Shown: in pieces, positions 11,009 to 22,407 of the stretch | Layout: the number at the start of each line of letters is the position of its first letter | Position numbering within the stretch: position 1 is the first letter of the stretch | Assembly: GCA_965178125.1 (NCBI GenBank) | Contig: OZ237737.1 | Coordinates: 558,001-622,000 of the forward strand | Direction: 5' to 3' | Source of the DNA: Bilabrum cf. latius | Taxonomy: Eukaryota; Bigyra: Bicosoecida; Bigyra; Bicosoecida | Length of the DNA stretch: 64,000 nucleotides | Notes under the pieces: model-generated | Databases searched by the model: none | What the model saw: only the letters and a program-made list of their open reading frames with translations | What the model was told of the DNA's origin: nothing | Made by a program: the position numbers and the translations under genes

Positions 11009-13678
11009 TCATGTCCCTCTTGGCCTCCTGTACCGCCTTGCGTCCTCCAACTGAGCAACACGAGCACGCAGCTTCTCCAGCTCGACTCGCTGTTGCTGCA
11101 ATATCGACAAGGTGCCAGTTCCCGGCCGGTCCCCGTGCGACAGCAGCACCTTCACGCATTCCATGTGCCCGCCCATCATTGCAGCCTCCATCGGTGACAC
11201 CATTGGGCCGGTAGTAGCCTCACCCTCGATCTTCAGCCCACCAGCCAGCTTGCCCAGTCTCAGCCGCTTGTCCAGTTCCATGGGCCTGCCGTCCCTCGCC
11301 GCGCTGAAGACTCGGGCTGCATCACGTGTCGCTGCGTGGGCGCGTCTCCATCTAATCAGGAAATACGGGCGTGGCCTGAAGTTCCTGATCAATTGCAGCG
11401 TCTTGAAGTATGGTGAACCTAGCTCAAAATGGTCTGCGATCTCGTCAATGGGTTTGTAGTCTTCTACATTGGCTGCCTATTTGTCTGCACCAGCCAGCAG
11501 CAGAGCTCTGGCGCATTCCAGCTCGCCTTTCTCAGCTGCTAAGTGCAGAGGGGTATCGTCATTTTCGTCACGAGCGCTTACAGATGCGCCTCCCTCCAAC
11601 AGCACATTGACCATGTCTGAGAACCCCTTGCTGGCTGCGATATGCAATGCAGTTTGCTTGAGACTCCACGTGGTCGAATCGATCTTAGAACCATACGCTT
11701 GTGTGAGTAGCTTTACGCACTTGATGAAGCCTTCCTGAGCGGCGAGTGTTATTGAAGGATCAGTTTCAGGCTAAATACCGTTTGGGTCAGCCCCAGCCTC
11801 CAGCAGCAGCCTGACACATTCAGAATGTCCATTCTGTGCGGCCCTTTGTAGCGCCGTCTTTCGCGCGTATCCCTCAGTTGCGCGGACGCTGGCGCCGGCG
11901 TCTATTAATGCACGAACGCACTCGACGTCTCCCATTTGAGCAGCAAGCCGCACGTGGCGAGATTCTTTTTTCCCGCTCTTCGGCAGCTTGTACCCCGCCC
12001 GGATGAGCGCGAGAACACAAGCCAAGTGCCCCCGGGAGATGGCTAGGCTCAGGGGCGCGTCAGAGCCACCAGAAGATTTATTTACGTCAGCGCCCGCAAC
12101 AGCTAGAGCCGAAATAGAGCTAGCGTGTCCTTCAATCGCAGCCAGCATGGTAGGGGTCTTGCCCTCCGGTCCAGGCGCATCAAGATCTGCACCTCCCTCG
12201 GCTAGAGGAGGGATACAGTGCGCCTTGCCACACTTGGATGCGAGGTGAATCGGGTGCATCTCGTCAGTATTTGTGGCCACCAGCCTGGCATTTGCTCGCG
12301 CGAGCAGACGTAAACAAGCTGCATGCCCCTGCGTAGCGGCGAGATGCGCCGGAGTGTTTCGATCTGAGCTACGCGCGTTGACGTTGGCCTTGCCCGCAAT
12401 GAGTGCTCGAACGCAGTCTGCATGCCCACTGCGACACGCGTAGTGCAATGGAGTCTCGGAGCCAGTATCCAATGCCTCCACATCTGCTCCGGCGTTCACC
12501 AGCAGCTCGATGCACCTGGCATGACCTTTCTATGCGGCAACGTGCATCGCTGTCTCGTCGTCTTCATCATCCTCCAAACCGTGATTGGCACCAGCGTGTA
12601 GCAAAATGGCCAAGCAATCGACATGGTTGTTGATCACCGCCTTATACAGAGGAGTACCAGGGAAACCGGACGTAGATAGAAGGTTAGCTTCGCAGTCGAC
12701 TGCTAGTTCCTGGACACAGGCAGCTTGGTTGAACTCAACGGCGAGACACACAGCAGTGTCGCCGTCTTCGTCGATAGCGTCAACGTCCGCCTCGGCTTCA
12801 AACAAAGCTTTTACACAGTTGACATGTCCCCGTTTAGCAGCCAAATGCATTGGTGTCTGTCCGGTCGAATCCCCAAGGCCGACCGATGCACCGGCTGCAG
12901 CGATAGCAATGATCGCGTTCGCGTGTCCACCACGCGCTGCATAATGCAGAGCAGTGCGCGCCGCATTGTCTGCGAAGTCCACTTCAGCTCCCGCATTGAC
13001 TAGCTATGCAATGCAATCCACGCTGCCATTTCTGGCTGCCCAGTGCAACGGTGATCGCAGGAGCTTGTCGGTGCTCTACACCATGGCCCGTGCACGAATG
13101 AGCTCCCGCACGCAAGATGCATAACCCACTTTCAAAGCTTCATGAAGCGGAGTCAACTAGTCACGATTTGAAGCATTGACGACAGCGCCAGCACGAATGA
13201 GAAGACGAGTGCATGCGACGCTGCCACAGCGAGCAGCAAAATGCACCGGCAGGTTTAGCAATCGATCAGCTGCGTTCACTTTCGCGCCAGCATTCAGCAA
13301 TACCTTCATACACTTAGAGCGTCCATTTCTTGCTGCATGATGCATTGGTGTCATTCCATCTGCATCTTCTGCCTCGATAGGACTACCAGCTTCAATGAGT
13401 GCTGCGATGCCAGCAAGTCGACCACAAGTTGCTGCTATGTGCAACGCGATCCGCTAGCAGTGATCTTTGTCTCGTACCCCGGCTCCAATTTGTATAAGGT
13501 AATTGATCATCGCAGCATCTCCGTGCGAAATGAGCGCTTCGTGTAGAGCAGGCACGCCTTCCGGGGAAGTAAGAGTTTCGGAGGGTTGGCTCTACACTGC
13601 AAGCTTCAGAGCAGCCAGATTGTTGCTATGAATAGCATCCTAGAATCGAGAATATGCAGAGTGCCGATTTGATGACAT
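11009..13678 (-). CDS. Ankyrin-repeat protein B (tandem paralogue of A)
   Basis: 889 codons from ATG (13676-13678) to TGA (11009-11011). It has the same architecture as gene A: an N-terminal DAIHSNNL block, many ankyrin repeats, the basic IRWRRAHAATRDAARVF segment, a last repeat and a short Gln/Leu coiled coil. The block from ARCIELLVNAGADVEALDT through SETPLHYACRSGHADC is nearly identical in A and B. Several TAGs are paralogue-informative: at the AMHVAA-x-KGH position (stop triplet at 12530-12532) B has TAG where A has AAG (Lys), and at DHC-x-RIALH B has TAG where A has Gln. The TAGs are shared or conservative, and no TAA or TGA occurs, so this is not a decaying pseudogene. The function is probably a scaffold. 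Confidence 0.88.
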
Positions 13679-14005
13679 AGAAAGCCGAAACTCTCAATTG
13701 TGTCAACAAGGCTGTGGTGCTCGGTCCGATTCCGAATTCATTGGATTTGGGCTGCTTCACACCTCCAATCCTTGTTAATCCGCCGACCATCTGATCTACT
13801 TGAATTTACCATCTACCACGGCGAACGGGTGCAAATAAGTATTGCCTATTGTGTATGCAAGCGTGTCGGTCTTCCTCTTTTTCCGCGCGAAAACTCGCGC
13901 AAGCGGCACTGCCAGTGGCCTGTGCTCAGCTCACCACTAGACCCGGAAGCCTCCGGTTGCAACGCAAGCGCCCAAGCCTATGCAACAAAGTGCCAAAGCA
14001 TGGTA
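13679..14005. other. Intergenic, ankyrin B start to ASCH gene stop
   Basis: 327 bp with no recognisable gene. It lies upstream of ankyrin gene B and downstream of the ASCH-domain gene, both on the minus strand. Confidence 0.4.
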
Positions 14006-15610
14006 TCACATGCCCGTCCTCAAGAACCTGCTAGGCTTCCCCTTGCCCCCAAGGACGCGACCCGCCACGGGCCTGGCATCCTCACCCCAACCCGCTGCTG
14101 CCGCCGCGGCGCGATCCGCAGAGGCAAAGGCGAACGGCTCGGGCCCGTGTGCCCTCACGAGACCCTTGCTGGCTTCTTTGGCCACCTTGCGGGGCAGCTT
14201 CCAGAGCTTGCCCTTGCCGCGCATGGACACTGGCACTGACAGCACGTGCGGCCTCTCGCACAGGAACACGTAGCCGCTGCCGCTCTCGACGAGCACCGAG
14301 GGAGGGACGCTGCCCTCCATGGCCCTGTACTTCTCGCGGGGAACAACGTCCACTACGTCCACCGTGCCGATGAGGCAGCTCGTCGGGTACACCGCGGGAA
14401 CGGGGAGCGTGACTCGCCGCACCGCCGCGTCCAGCAGTCCCTCCCGTGTCGCGAGCGACTATGATGACGACGATGACACACCTGCAGCAGCCGCCCCTGA
14501 TTCAGCCGCACCACCGCCCCCCGGCGCCCCTTCCTTACCGGCAGGCAGCTCCGGCGGGATGGCGTGTGCGTATACGGCGGCGTACTGGGCCTGCACCTGA
14601 GCCACGTCGTGGGGAGCGGGCGGATGGCCGCCCGCGTGGATCCACAAAGTACCCCGAAACCCGGTGTTCCACTCCCTTCCCTCCGCCCTTTTTAGCCCCC
14701 GCACCATTAAGGAGGCCCACGGCTGGTGCATGGTCATGCAGATTCCGTCTTCCGGTTTCGCCCATTGCGGCCACGAATCCGTGCCACGGAGCCCGTCGGA
14801 GATTGCTCTCACGAGCGGGGCTGGCGCGGGCACGGGTGCTGGCTCGGATCCTGCCAGTGAGGCAGAGGCCGAGTCTGAGGCCGAGACGCCTTTGGCTGAC
14901 CCGGCTGCTGCCCCCTTGGAATCATAGCCGGACTGCCCTTTGTCTGCTTGTTTGCATGCTTGTTGCATCTGCGTGGCCCAGTCGTCGATTGCTCCGCAGG
15001 GGCCTCCTCGCTTCGTCACGAGGGCGGGGCAGCGCACGTATCTGAGAGGAAGGCCTACCCGGGTGGCATACTTCGCTTCAGATAGAGACACAGGGCCGCC
15101 TCCCAGTGCAATGACACCGGCAAGATGAGGCAGGACTGTCTCGCCAAGATAAATGCGAGAAGCTCCCACCAAACTCCCAGCTGCATCCGTGCCGCCGTAC
15201 GGCCCAATTTTCTTTGGATCGTACGGATCGTCCTGATACCAAGTAACAGCACTACATGAGTGATCGACGCCCCCTTCGCCTTTCAACGTACTCTCCCGGT
15301 ACACTCGCTTCTGCACTGCTAGCACTGGCACGCCCCGGTGCGTGGCCAAGTGCTTCGCAACATTTCCGATGCTTGGGCGCTTGCTGCTGGGTGGATCGCC
15401 ACCAAACACTACAAGCCATTCTCCTTTTCCGTACACGCAGTCAAACCTGGAAGCGATGCTATCCGCCTCTCGCAAAGCCGTGTGAAGGTTCTTGAAGCCT
15501 GCACTGCCGTGTCCTATGAGAAGAAACACCTTGCGCTCGAATGGCTCCAAGTACTCGTCGAGCTCGTCTTCATTTAACTCCGGGATTGGAACGTCAAAGG
15601 GTGCAGACAT
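14006..15610 (-). CDS. ASCH-domain protein (TRIP4/ASC-1 C-terminal type) with N-terminal SLOG-like Rossmann domain
   Basis: 534 codons from ATG (15608-15610) to TGA (14006-14008), with one in-frame TAG (14459-14461). The C-terminal half contains GICMTMHQPWASLMVRG and a following RGTLWIHAG, the hallmark start of the ASCH domain of activating signal cointegrator 1, an RNA-binding-like beta barrel. Later CLIGTVDVVDVV and KGKLWKLP match the rest of that domain. The N-terminal part (residues about 25-190) has LLIGHGSAGFKN, VVFGGDPPSS and GVIALGGGPVSLSEAKYA, glycine-rich loops suggestive of a Rossmannoid nucleotide-binding fold such as SLOG/LOG. A Ser/Ala/Pro linker joins them. The ASCH call is firm and the N-terminal call tentative. 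It lacks the zinc-finger part of animal TRIP4. Confidence 0.8.
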
Positions 15611-16145
15611 ACCTACCGGTTCTGGCTCTGTGTGTGATTCCTTTCCACCGGGAATAGTGATGCCTCATGCAGTCCCCAGGCAGCTCCGATCAGATCGCGA
15701 CGGTGACAGCCAGGATATAATGTATGCGATGCAGCAGCAGCGGCAGGTGGCATATCAGTCTTCTATTCAGAATCAAAGCACTGCATCCATACGCCCGGGC
15801 TGACCACGATCGACCGTGATCAACCTCTCTTGCGATCGACCGTGCTCCCGCTTGCCATGGACCCGTGTCTTCGACCGCCAGATCTCAACCAAATCACCCA
15901 TTGCATCGCGGAGTACTGAACAGTAACCCAGCGCGCCAGCCGCAGCCCGTGCCATCTACAGTGTAGTGTCACCTTGGTGCTGAGACTGCAACCTGCCAGC
16001 ATCATCCATTCTGTTTACCCCATTCACTTGCTCTTTCTTCCGGTTCATCGGTCATCATGCACTGCTGCGCACGGCTCTAGCTCTCAACGTTGTGCTCTGC
16101 ATACCGGCCAAACACACCGTGGCAGCGCGCACTGCGCTGTCTCCT

Positions 16146-16180
16146 GGCATGGCATGGCATGGCATGGCAGGGCAAGGCAT
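16146..16180. repeat. (GGCAT)n microsatellite
   Basis: Seven consecutive 5-bp units, five exact GGCAT and two one-base variants (GGCAG, GGCAA). Confidence 0.85.
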
Positions 16181-16326
16181 GGGGTCCGGGTGAGAGAGAG
16201 TGTTGGTCTAGGGATGGCTGAAGCTCGTGCCTCCCTGCGACCTGCAACAACAGCGTGGGAGTTCAGACGCCTGCATCGGTAGACCTGGTTTAAATTTCCC
16301 AGGAATGCATGTCCGAGCAGTCTCGG

Positions 16327-16686
16327 GGCCTACACCAGAGGCAGTTCTGCCAGTGGTCATGGTCGAGGCCTACACCAGAGGCAGGACTGCCGGTGGTCAT
16401 GGTCGAGGCCTACACCAGAGGCAGTTCTGCCAGTGGTCATGGTCGAGGCCTACATCAGAGGCAGGACTGCCAGTGGTCATGGTCGAGGCCTACACCAGAG
16501 GCAGGACTGCCGGTGGTCATGGTCGAGGCCTACACCAGAGGCAGTTCTGCCAGTGGTCATGGTCGAGGCCTACACCAGAGGCAGGACTGCCGGTGGTCAT
16601 GGTCGAGGCCTACACCAGAGGCAGGACTGCCGGTGGTCATGGTCGGGGCCTACACCAGAGGCAGGACTGCCGGTGGTCATGGTCTA
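16327..16686. repeat. 40-bp minisatellite, nine copies
   Basis: Nine head-to-tail copies of a 40-bp unit beginning GGCCTACACCAGAGGCAG, plus a degenerate tenth start. There are two main unit types, one with TTCTGCCAGT and one with GACTGCCGGT at positions 19-28. In order they read: T, G, T, G-like, G, T, G, G, G, with single private changes (CATCAG in copy 4, GGGG in copy 9). Forty is not a multiple of three and the units carry no coding constraint, so this is probably non-coding. Confidence 0.9.
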
Positions 16687-16823
16687 GGCCCGAACCACAT
16701 GGGTGGCAGCAGGTCGGGAATGCCCAAGCAAGTCCTTTCCGCTGCCGCTGGCAGGTTGGTGCAACTGTTCAAGCAGTCTGCTGATGCCTTGACGAATGGT
16801 TGCATTTTACCAACGCTGGGTCA

Positions 16824-17615
16824 TCACATCATCTTGGATAGCTGCGAGCCGTACTTGGCCATCACTGCCTCAGCCAGCATCGCAAACACGGCGAATCCAA
16901 CCGCCGTCACGGTGCCTCCACGAACCATTTCTGCGAAAGCGAAGGACCTCTTACCTTGAGAAGCTGTATCATGGTGGCTGGGAGAAAATGTTATCATTAA
17001 GGGCACACTTCGGCGGCGCAGACTCACTTGGAACCCCGACGTACCGGTTCTACCAGACACCGAGACCGCCCCCAGTGATTAACCCGCCAAGGATTGGATT
17101 CAGGACATCATGTCTAGCTCTATATTTCTCAATGTGACATTCAATTCCGGAGTATACAGCCATGATTCCCCCAAGGTGCTGCGAACTTACAAATTCGGCG
17201 GTCCACAAGAGGCAATGGGAAGATATCGGTTGAAAGAAAGCTGCAGTTCACCGAGTGATCAATCTCACAAGGCCCATTCGACTACCTCTCCGAACACTGG
17301 CAGTAAAAGTCTTGCCGAAGCCGTTGTAAAGCTGTTCGGAAAAGGTTGCCCCGCGAATCTCTCCATGCGCCCCCTCAAAGCTTCCCATGAACACCCCGAA
17401 GCCGACGCCAATGCCGATCCCTGCAGAAAAATTAATAGGCGCTTTGATAGACCTTCCATGTTTGCCAGCGCTCTCGTTGAAAAGGCGGCGACCAGACTAC
17501 ACATCGTCTCACCTTGGAAAGCGGCAATGACCGATCGGAAGCCGCAGCTCTCTTGCACGATGACCATAGCATCCTGCATTGCACCGCCTTGTCGCATGTG
17601 TTCCAAGAATGACAT
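16824..17615 (-). CDS. Mitochondrial inner-membrane translocase subunit Tim22-like
   Basis: Four exons, complement(join(16824..16963,17028..17178,17269..17420,17513..17615)), 181 residues, all phases consistent and all introns GT-AG (64, 90 and 92 nt; donors GTGAGT, GTGAGA, GTGAGA). The protein begins around MSFLEHMRQGGAM, followed by QESCGFRSVIAAFQG, the glycine-zipper GIGIGVGFGVFMGSFEGAH, then SGIECHIEKYRARHDVLN, which matches the signature of the Tim17/22/23 family, a further Gly-rich helix and a last helix TVTAVGFAVFAMLAEAV. The length fits Tim22 (about 190-200). It forms the inner-membrane carrier insertion channel. A TAG (17050-17052) in exon 3 falls in GLGVWQNRY. It is head-to-head with the coiled-coil gene at 17,747. 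Confidence 0.88.
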
Positions 17616-17746
17616 GATCAAACAATTGCTGATGCGACCGTCTCTCCCCGGCGACCGACCGCAGCCGCACGCGATGATGATGAGTGCGACCGACGACGCC
17701 GGGCGTTGCGTGCTCGCTTCCACATTATACGCTACCCTCGAAGCAT
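17616..17746. promoter_or_regulatory. Probable bidirectional promoter
   Basis: 131 bp separating the divergent start codons of the TIM22-like gene and the coiled-coil gene. No specific box was recognised. Assigned from gene arrangement only. Confidence 0.4.
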
Positions 17747-18562
17747 ATGGCCGAGATCAGCATAACAGAAGCTCTAAAGCAGGTTAAAGATGAGTAGAAG
17801 GCCCTTGAATAGAGACTTCAGGCAACTTATGCCGCTCTGCGGCAACAAGAGGCAGCTACTTCTGCTGCAGCAAAGGAGAGAGATACCGCACTCGGTCACG
17901 TCAGCACAGTATCAACCCTATGCACATCCGGGCAAAAGGAATTGCAAGATTTAGAGCACGGCGTCAGCAGCAAGCGAATGGTTCTGCGTCACGCCATCGA
18001 GGAGGCTGTCGCAAGGCAATAGCAGAGGCAAAGCGAAGCTGTCACCGCCTTGCAGCAACTCAGCACAAACGAATCAATTGCCAATGCCCCTCTAAGTTTC
18101 AGCGCACAGGTGGCTCTAGAGGCGGTTGAGCAAGCCAATGATCGCGTTGTACGGGCTGGCAAAGCTGTCGATGCAGCTGGCAGGCTGCAGGACTCAGTTG
18201 CAAAGCTCTAGTACAGCCAAAGGAACCTGAAGGATTCGAGCGAGCGCCAATCTCGGATTCAAGCTGAAAGTGTGTAGCAAGCTGCTTCCATGGGCAAAAC
18301 GGAGAAGGACCTGGCGGCTTGCAGGCGGCAGCGCGCAGCAGATGCGAAGGAGCTCGCGCACAGCCGGCGGAGACGCAAGCAGCTGATCGCTAGAGCAGAG
18401 GCTACTCGAGGAAAAACAGCAACCGCAAGAATTGACTGCAAGGCGTTCTAGCAGCAAAGGGTGCGCTTGCTTGACCAGCTGCAGCGACTCACCGGACGGC
18501 CTGCCGAACCGCCCAGCGTGTTAGCCGCATTCAACTCTACCATGCAGCGGCTGATGGGATGA
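17747..18562 (+). CDS. Gln-rich coiled-coil protein, unknown function
   Basis: 271 codons from ATG to TGA (18560-18562), with six in-frame TAGs at 17795, 17810, 18020, 18209, 18275 and 18449. With the standard code it disappears into short pieces. With TAG as Gln it becomes one regular heptad protein. Several TAGs sit in glutamine runs written otherwise with CAG/CAA: VARQQQRQSE (18020), ESVQQAAS (18275) and CKAFQQQRVR (18449), and the first pair gives KDEQKALEQRLQ. The protein is almost all helix with a Lys/Arg-rich segment around residues 190-225. I do not recognise a family. It could be a basal-body or vesicle-tether type protein, but that is only a guess from the coiled coil. Confidence 0.8.
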
Positions 18563-18622
18563 ATGCGATATGGCTTGCAATACGGAAAAGAGATCTTACC
18601 GCAAGCTCTAGATCCAATCAAT

Positions 18623-21600
18623 TCATCGGTGCTTCGCCAGCTCATCCTTCGTCTCGCGCTCCATCGCAGCTCGCTCTTCGGGTTTCAGCATGCCGCCGGC
18701 CACCATACCTTCGAGCTCACCGCGACAGCACTTCACTCGCTGAATAACTTGCTTGACTATCGCATTGTTCGCCTTCTTCTTGTGTAGCTCCATGGCAAGC
18801 GCCTGGTCTGTGAACATGCCCCGCACCAGTCCCCGCGCGTACAACTCCGGAGTGAGGGCCCCCGACTCCCTCTCCTTGAACATCTGATGCATGCGACCCT
18901 CAACCGCCATCAGCTCAATGTCAGACCCTTCAACCCCTTGTGCCACCGCCGATTCGAGTCTAGCCTTCTCCTTCATAATGAACTCGAAGGAGAAGATCAG
19001 CATTGGGCTCAATGGCGCTCGGAGGTGATCCCGAGGCACAACGTACCCTCCTGACGCAGCAGCAGCCGCCGGTTGCTTGCCTTGACCTACAGCTTGAGTT
19101 GCTGCCGAGTACGACGGAGGGGGCGGCGGGCTGCCGGTCCCTGGCTGGGATGCAGGAGCGGGAGTGGGAGCAGGAGCAGGAGCTGGAACCGAGGCAGGCG
19201 CTGGTGCTGGTGCTGGTGCGGGTGCTGCAGCGGTCGCCTACCTCTGCTTAGCAGCCGCCTTCATCTGGTCCATTCTATGCTTCAGCATCACCGCGTCGTC
19301 CTTCGCCAGTTCTTCATCCAGCTTCTTCACCTGTGCCTGCGAGACCGCCTGGCCTTCCACGAGGCTCTTCACGTCGCTCTCGTACGCCTGCACGCGAGAC
19401 TGGACGCTCCTGAGGTCTGCCATCACGGACCGGATCACCTCCAGGGGACCGTCTTCGCCCTGAGCCTTGAGCTTCTTCAACTTCTCGCCAAGGGCTCGAG
19501 CCAAGAGCCGGTCCTGCCGGGCACCTTTCAGCAGCCCCTTCGTGTAGAGCTCAGGAGTGAGGTCGCCGGAGTCTCGAGCAGCAAACATGCTCTACATCTG
19601 GCGGTCGAGCACCATCTGCATGCTGCGGATCTCCGTGGCCTGCGCATCCCCCCTTGCACTGGCTGCCTCCTGTTTCAGTCTTTCTTCCTCAGCCTGCAGG
19701 ATGGTGAAGCTGAAGATGTGCTCGGCACTGCGTGGTGCCTTGAGCAGCCCCGGTGGTAGCAGCAGGAATTGGTCGCTCGGCTACACAGCCGATGCAGGCT
19801 GCTGGCTGTGTCTACCACCTGCACCTGCACCTGCACCTGCACCTGCACCTGCACCTGCACCTGCACCTGCACCTGCACCTGCACCTGCACCTGCACCTGC
19901 ACCTGCACCTGCACCTGCACCTGCACCACTTGCTGGGCCCTATCGTGCCTGTGCAGTTGGCATCGTCCCAGCAGCAGGAGCGGGAGCGGGAGCGGCCACT
20001 GCTTCGTGCGGGGCCTGGGTGCTGGCGCCCTGCATCGATGCAAGCAGGAGTGGTGGGATCTCCGGAGGCAGCCAGGCAGCCACGCGGGGTAGCGTGTGCT
20101 GAGTGCTGACCTTCTTGACCTTGCCCGCGGCTGCCATCCTGGCTCTCAGCCTGCAGCTGAGGCAGCCGTTTGGTCCGTTTCCGTCGCCTTCCTTGTCCCC
20201 TTTCCCTTTGTCTTCCCCAGCTCCGGCGCCACCCTTTGCTGCCCCAGCGCCGTCCTCGTCATCGTCTCCGAGGCCGAGATCCATCCCGTCCATGCTGAAA
20301 GCAGCCATGAGGTCACTGGTACCAGAAGACCCTGCCGGGCGCGACCTGGCCTTCATCTTGCGCTGGGCGTCGTCCTCGGGGCCGAAGACGGGTACGCCTC
20401 CCTCCCACACGCTGTCGTCTACCAGGTGCGACAGCGGCACGTGAACCTTACCGATGCACCGGTCGGGGTAGAAGAAGCCTCGACTGACTTGCCATACCTC
20501 AACGCTGATGCCTCGTCGGTTAAAAGCGTTCGCCATCAGCTTGGTCCTCTTGAGCGGTATCATTAATCGCTTCGCAACCTTGCTGGGCTAGCCCGCCTTC
20601 GCCTGCACCTTGGATGTCTTCGAGTCGAGCTTGGGCAGCCCAGGCATCTCCGCCTTAATGTCGAATCGAATAGTCATGGAGCTGTCCGAGGAGGGCGTGC
20701 GAGCCCCATCAATGGACAAGATGCAGAATTCCAGGCGGTCTTCAGGGACGTCTGTGTTCACCCTGGGTCGATGCTGCTCGTTGATTTGCACCTGCGTGCC
20801 TGCGATGCTGGGTGGTGGTCGATGCGGCTCGCCCAGGCATCCTGTCAGTCCCCTGGTCTCTCCAACCAGTCTCTGCAGCTACACTTTCCACTGCTGCACC
20901 CCCTACGGGTCCTTTCTCCTGTTGGCCGCCAAAGCCTGCTCCTTGGCGACATCCATGGCCTTCTTCAGCACGGCGTACTGATCTGCGTATTTGCTCCGCC
21001 AATGTTCGTCCCTGTCTTTGATCTGCTCCACCAGTGTCAGTCCATCCATGGGCGCGAGATTACCTGCCCTTATACCCGCCAAGATGGACTCGAGCGTCTT
21101 GGCAGACCTTGTTGCGAACAGCTAGGCAAGGGCGTCCCTTGTCTACAGTGCAGCCTGTGCAGACTGCTGGTGGGTCTGCATGAGCCGCATCAGCTCTGTA
21201 CTAATGGCTTGCTTCTGCTGCTCTGTGATGCTGGGCGCTGTTGCTGTTGCTGACTCGGGTGCTGGTGCAGCGGCGGGTGCCGGCGCAGGCGCAGGTGGTA
21301 TTCGGGCGCTAGTCCCCGATTCCCGTTTCTATTTCTTGGCGGCTGCTGCTGCTAGTGGTGGTGTTGTGCCACTACCCTGCAGAGTCTGCAGGTCTTTTTC
21401 CCTGTCCTTGATATCACCCGCCAGTTCCGTTGCCCTGGCCATGAGATCCCTGGCTACTGCCAGGTCCCGCGCCGCCATCGCGTTCCTGGCGTCTTCTTTC
21501 ACGCCCTCCAGCTCCTCTCTGAGCCTGTCCCTCTCATCCTGCAGATCCGCGATCATCTGCTGCTTCCGCTCCAGCTCGGCTCGTTCAGCCGCTGAATCGT

Positions 21601-22407
21601 CATCCCTCGGGTCCGGCATCGCGTCAGCCCTCGCCTTGAGCTCTTCCATGGCGGAGATCAGCTCCTGCGCCCTGTCGAAGTCGCCCGTGTCCATGCAGCT
21701 GTTCGCCTCGTGTCTCAGCTCGCTGATCTGACGAATGAGCACGTCGCGTGGCGGGGCCAGCGGGTCTTGGCTGGTGACTGATGCTGGGGCTGGTTCGGGT
21801 GCGGGTGACGGTGTTCGTGCTGGGGCTGGAGCTGGAGCTGGGGCCGGGGCCGGTGCTGGGGCTGGAACTAGGGCTGGAGCTGGTGCTGGAGCTGGAGCTG
21901 GAGCTGGAGCTGGAGCTGGTGCTGGGGCTGGAGCTGGTGCTGGGGCCGGGGCTGGTGCCGGAGACGCAGGTTTGGCTGGCAATCTTGCTGCGCTGCTCCT
22001 GCTGCCGCTGTTCCGTTCCCCGCCTCGCGGTTCTGCTGCGCGCGCAGTTTTCTGTTCATCCTCAGTCTCTGCCTCCATCTCCAGCAACCCTACGGTGCAA
22101 GCATTCGATACAGGATATACAAGTACAAGCCGATCAAAGTGAGTAGACGCCAGCTCAAAGACAACGATTTGACAAACAAGCGAGGGAACTCACGAAGGGT
22201 TTCATCCATATCGACTGGTCCACCGGGCCCTGAACCCCCTTTTTTGCTACCGCTGCTGCCTCCGTGAATTTCTGCCGTGATTCTTGCGAGCTCGGCGTCA
22301 GCATCAGCATCGCTAACTTCGATCGATTCAATTGCGCTAGCATCAAGTCCGCTCAAATCAAGACCACCACCGAATTGCTTCATGAAGTCATCATCGTCTT
22401 TTGCCAT
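18623..22407 (-). CDS. CC2D1/Lgd-like C2- and coiled-coil-domain protein
   Basis: Two exons, complement(join(18623..22089,22194..22407)), 1,226 residues, ending TGA. The 104-nt intron has donor GTGAGT and acceptor CCGTAG, phase 1. An acidic N-terminus (MAKDDDDFMKQFGGG) leads into an Ala/Pro-rich linker, helices with DM14-like spacing (residues about 155-320), a C2-like domain around residues 505-590 (RRGISVEVWQVSRGFFYPDR), a Gly-Ala repeat tract, and two related helical repeats (LTPELYTKGLLKG and LTPELYARGLVRG), each preceded by an IFSF block. CC2D1/Lgd proteins bind ESCRT-III and act in endosomal sorting; I infer a similar role. In-frame TAGs are numerous; at RQM-x-SMF one aligns with His of the sister repeat RMHQMF. 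Confidence 0.7.
19818..19925. repeat. (CCTGCA)18 microsatellite inside the CC2D1-like gene
   Basis: Eighteen perfect 6-bp units. On the coding (minus) strand the frame reads GGT GCA, giving 18 Gly-Ala dipeptides near residues 793-829 of the CC2D1-like protein. Perfect purity suggests recent expansion and likely length polymorphism. Confidence 0.9.

Larger units (their letters stand above)
15611..16823. other. 1.2-kb intergenic region with tandem repeats
   Basis: Lies between the ASCH gene start and the TIM22 stop. It contains a 5-bp microsatellite and a 40-bp minisatellite (listed separately). The apparent long plus-strand frames here arise because the 40-bp unit has no stop in any frame on that strand. 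I see no protein signal. Confidence 0.6.

Noticed and set aside
16327-16686. CRISPR array or protein-coding repeat
   Set aside because: Units abut with no unique spacers, so it is not a CRISPR. The 40-bp period shifts frame each copy and no domain results, so coding is unlikely.
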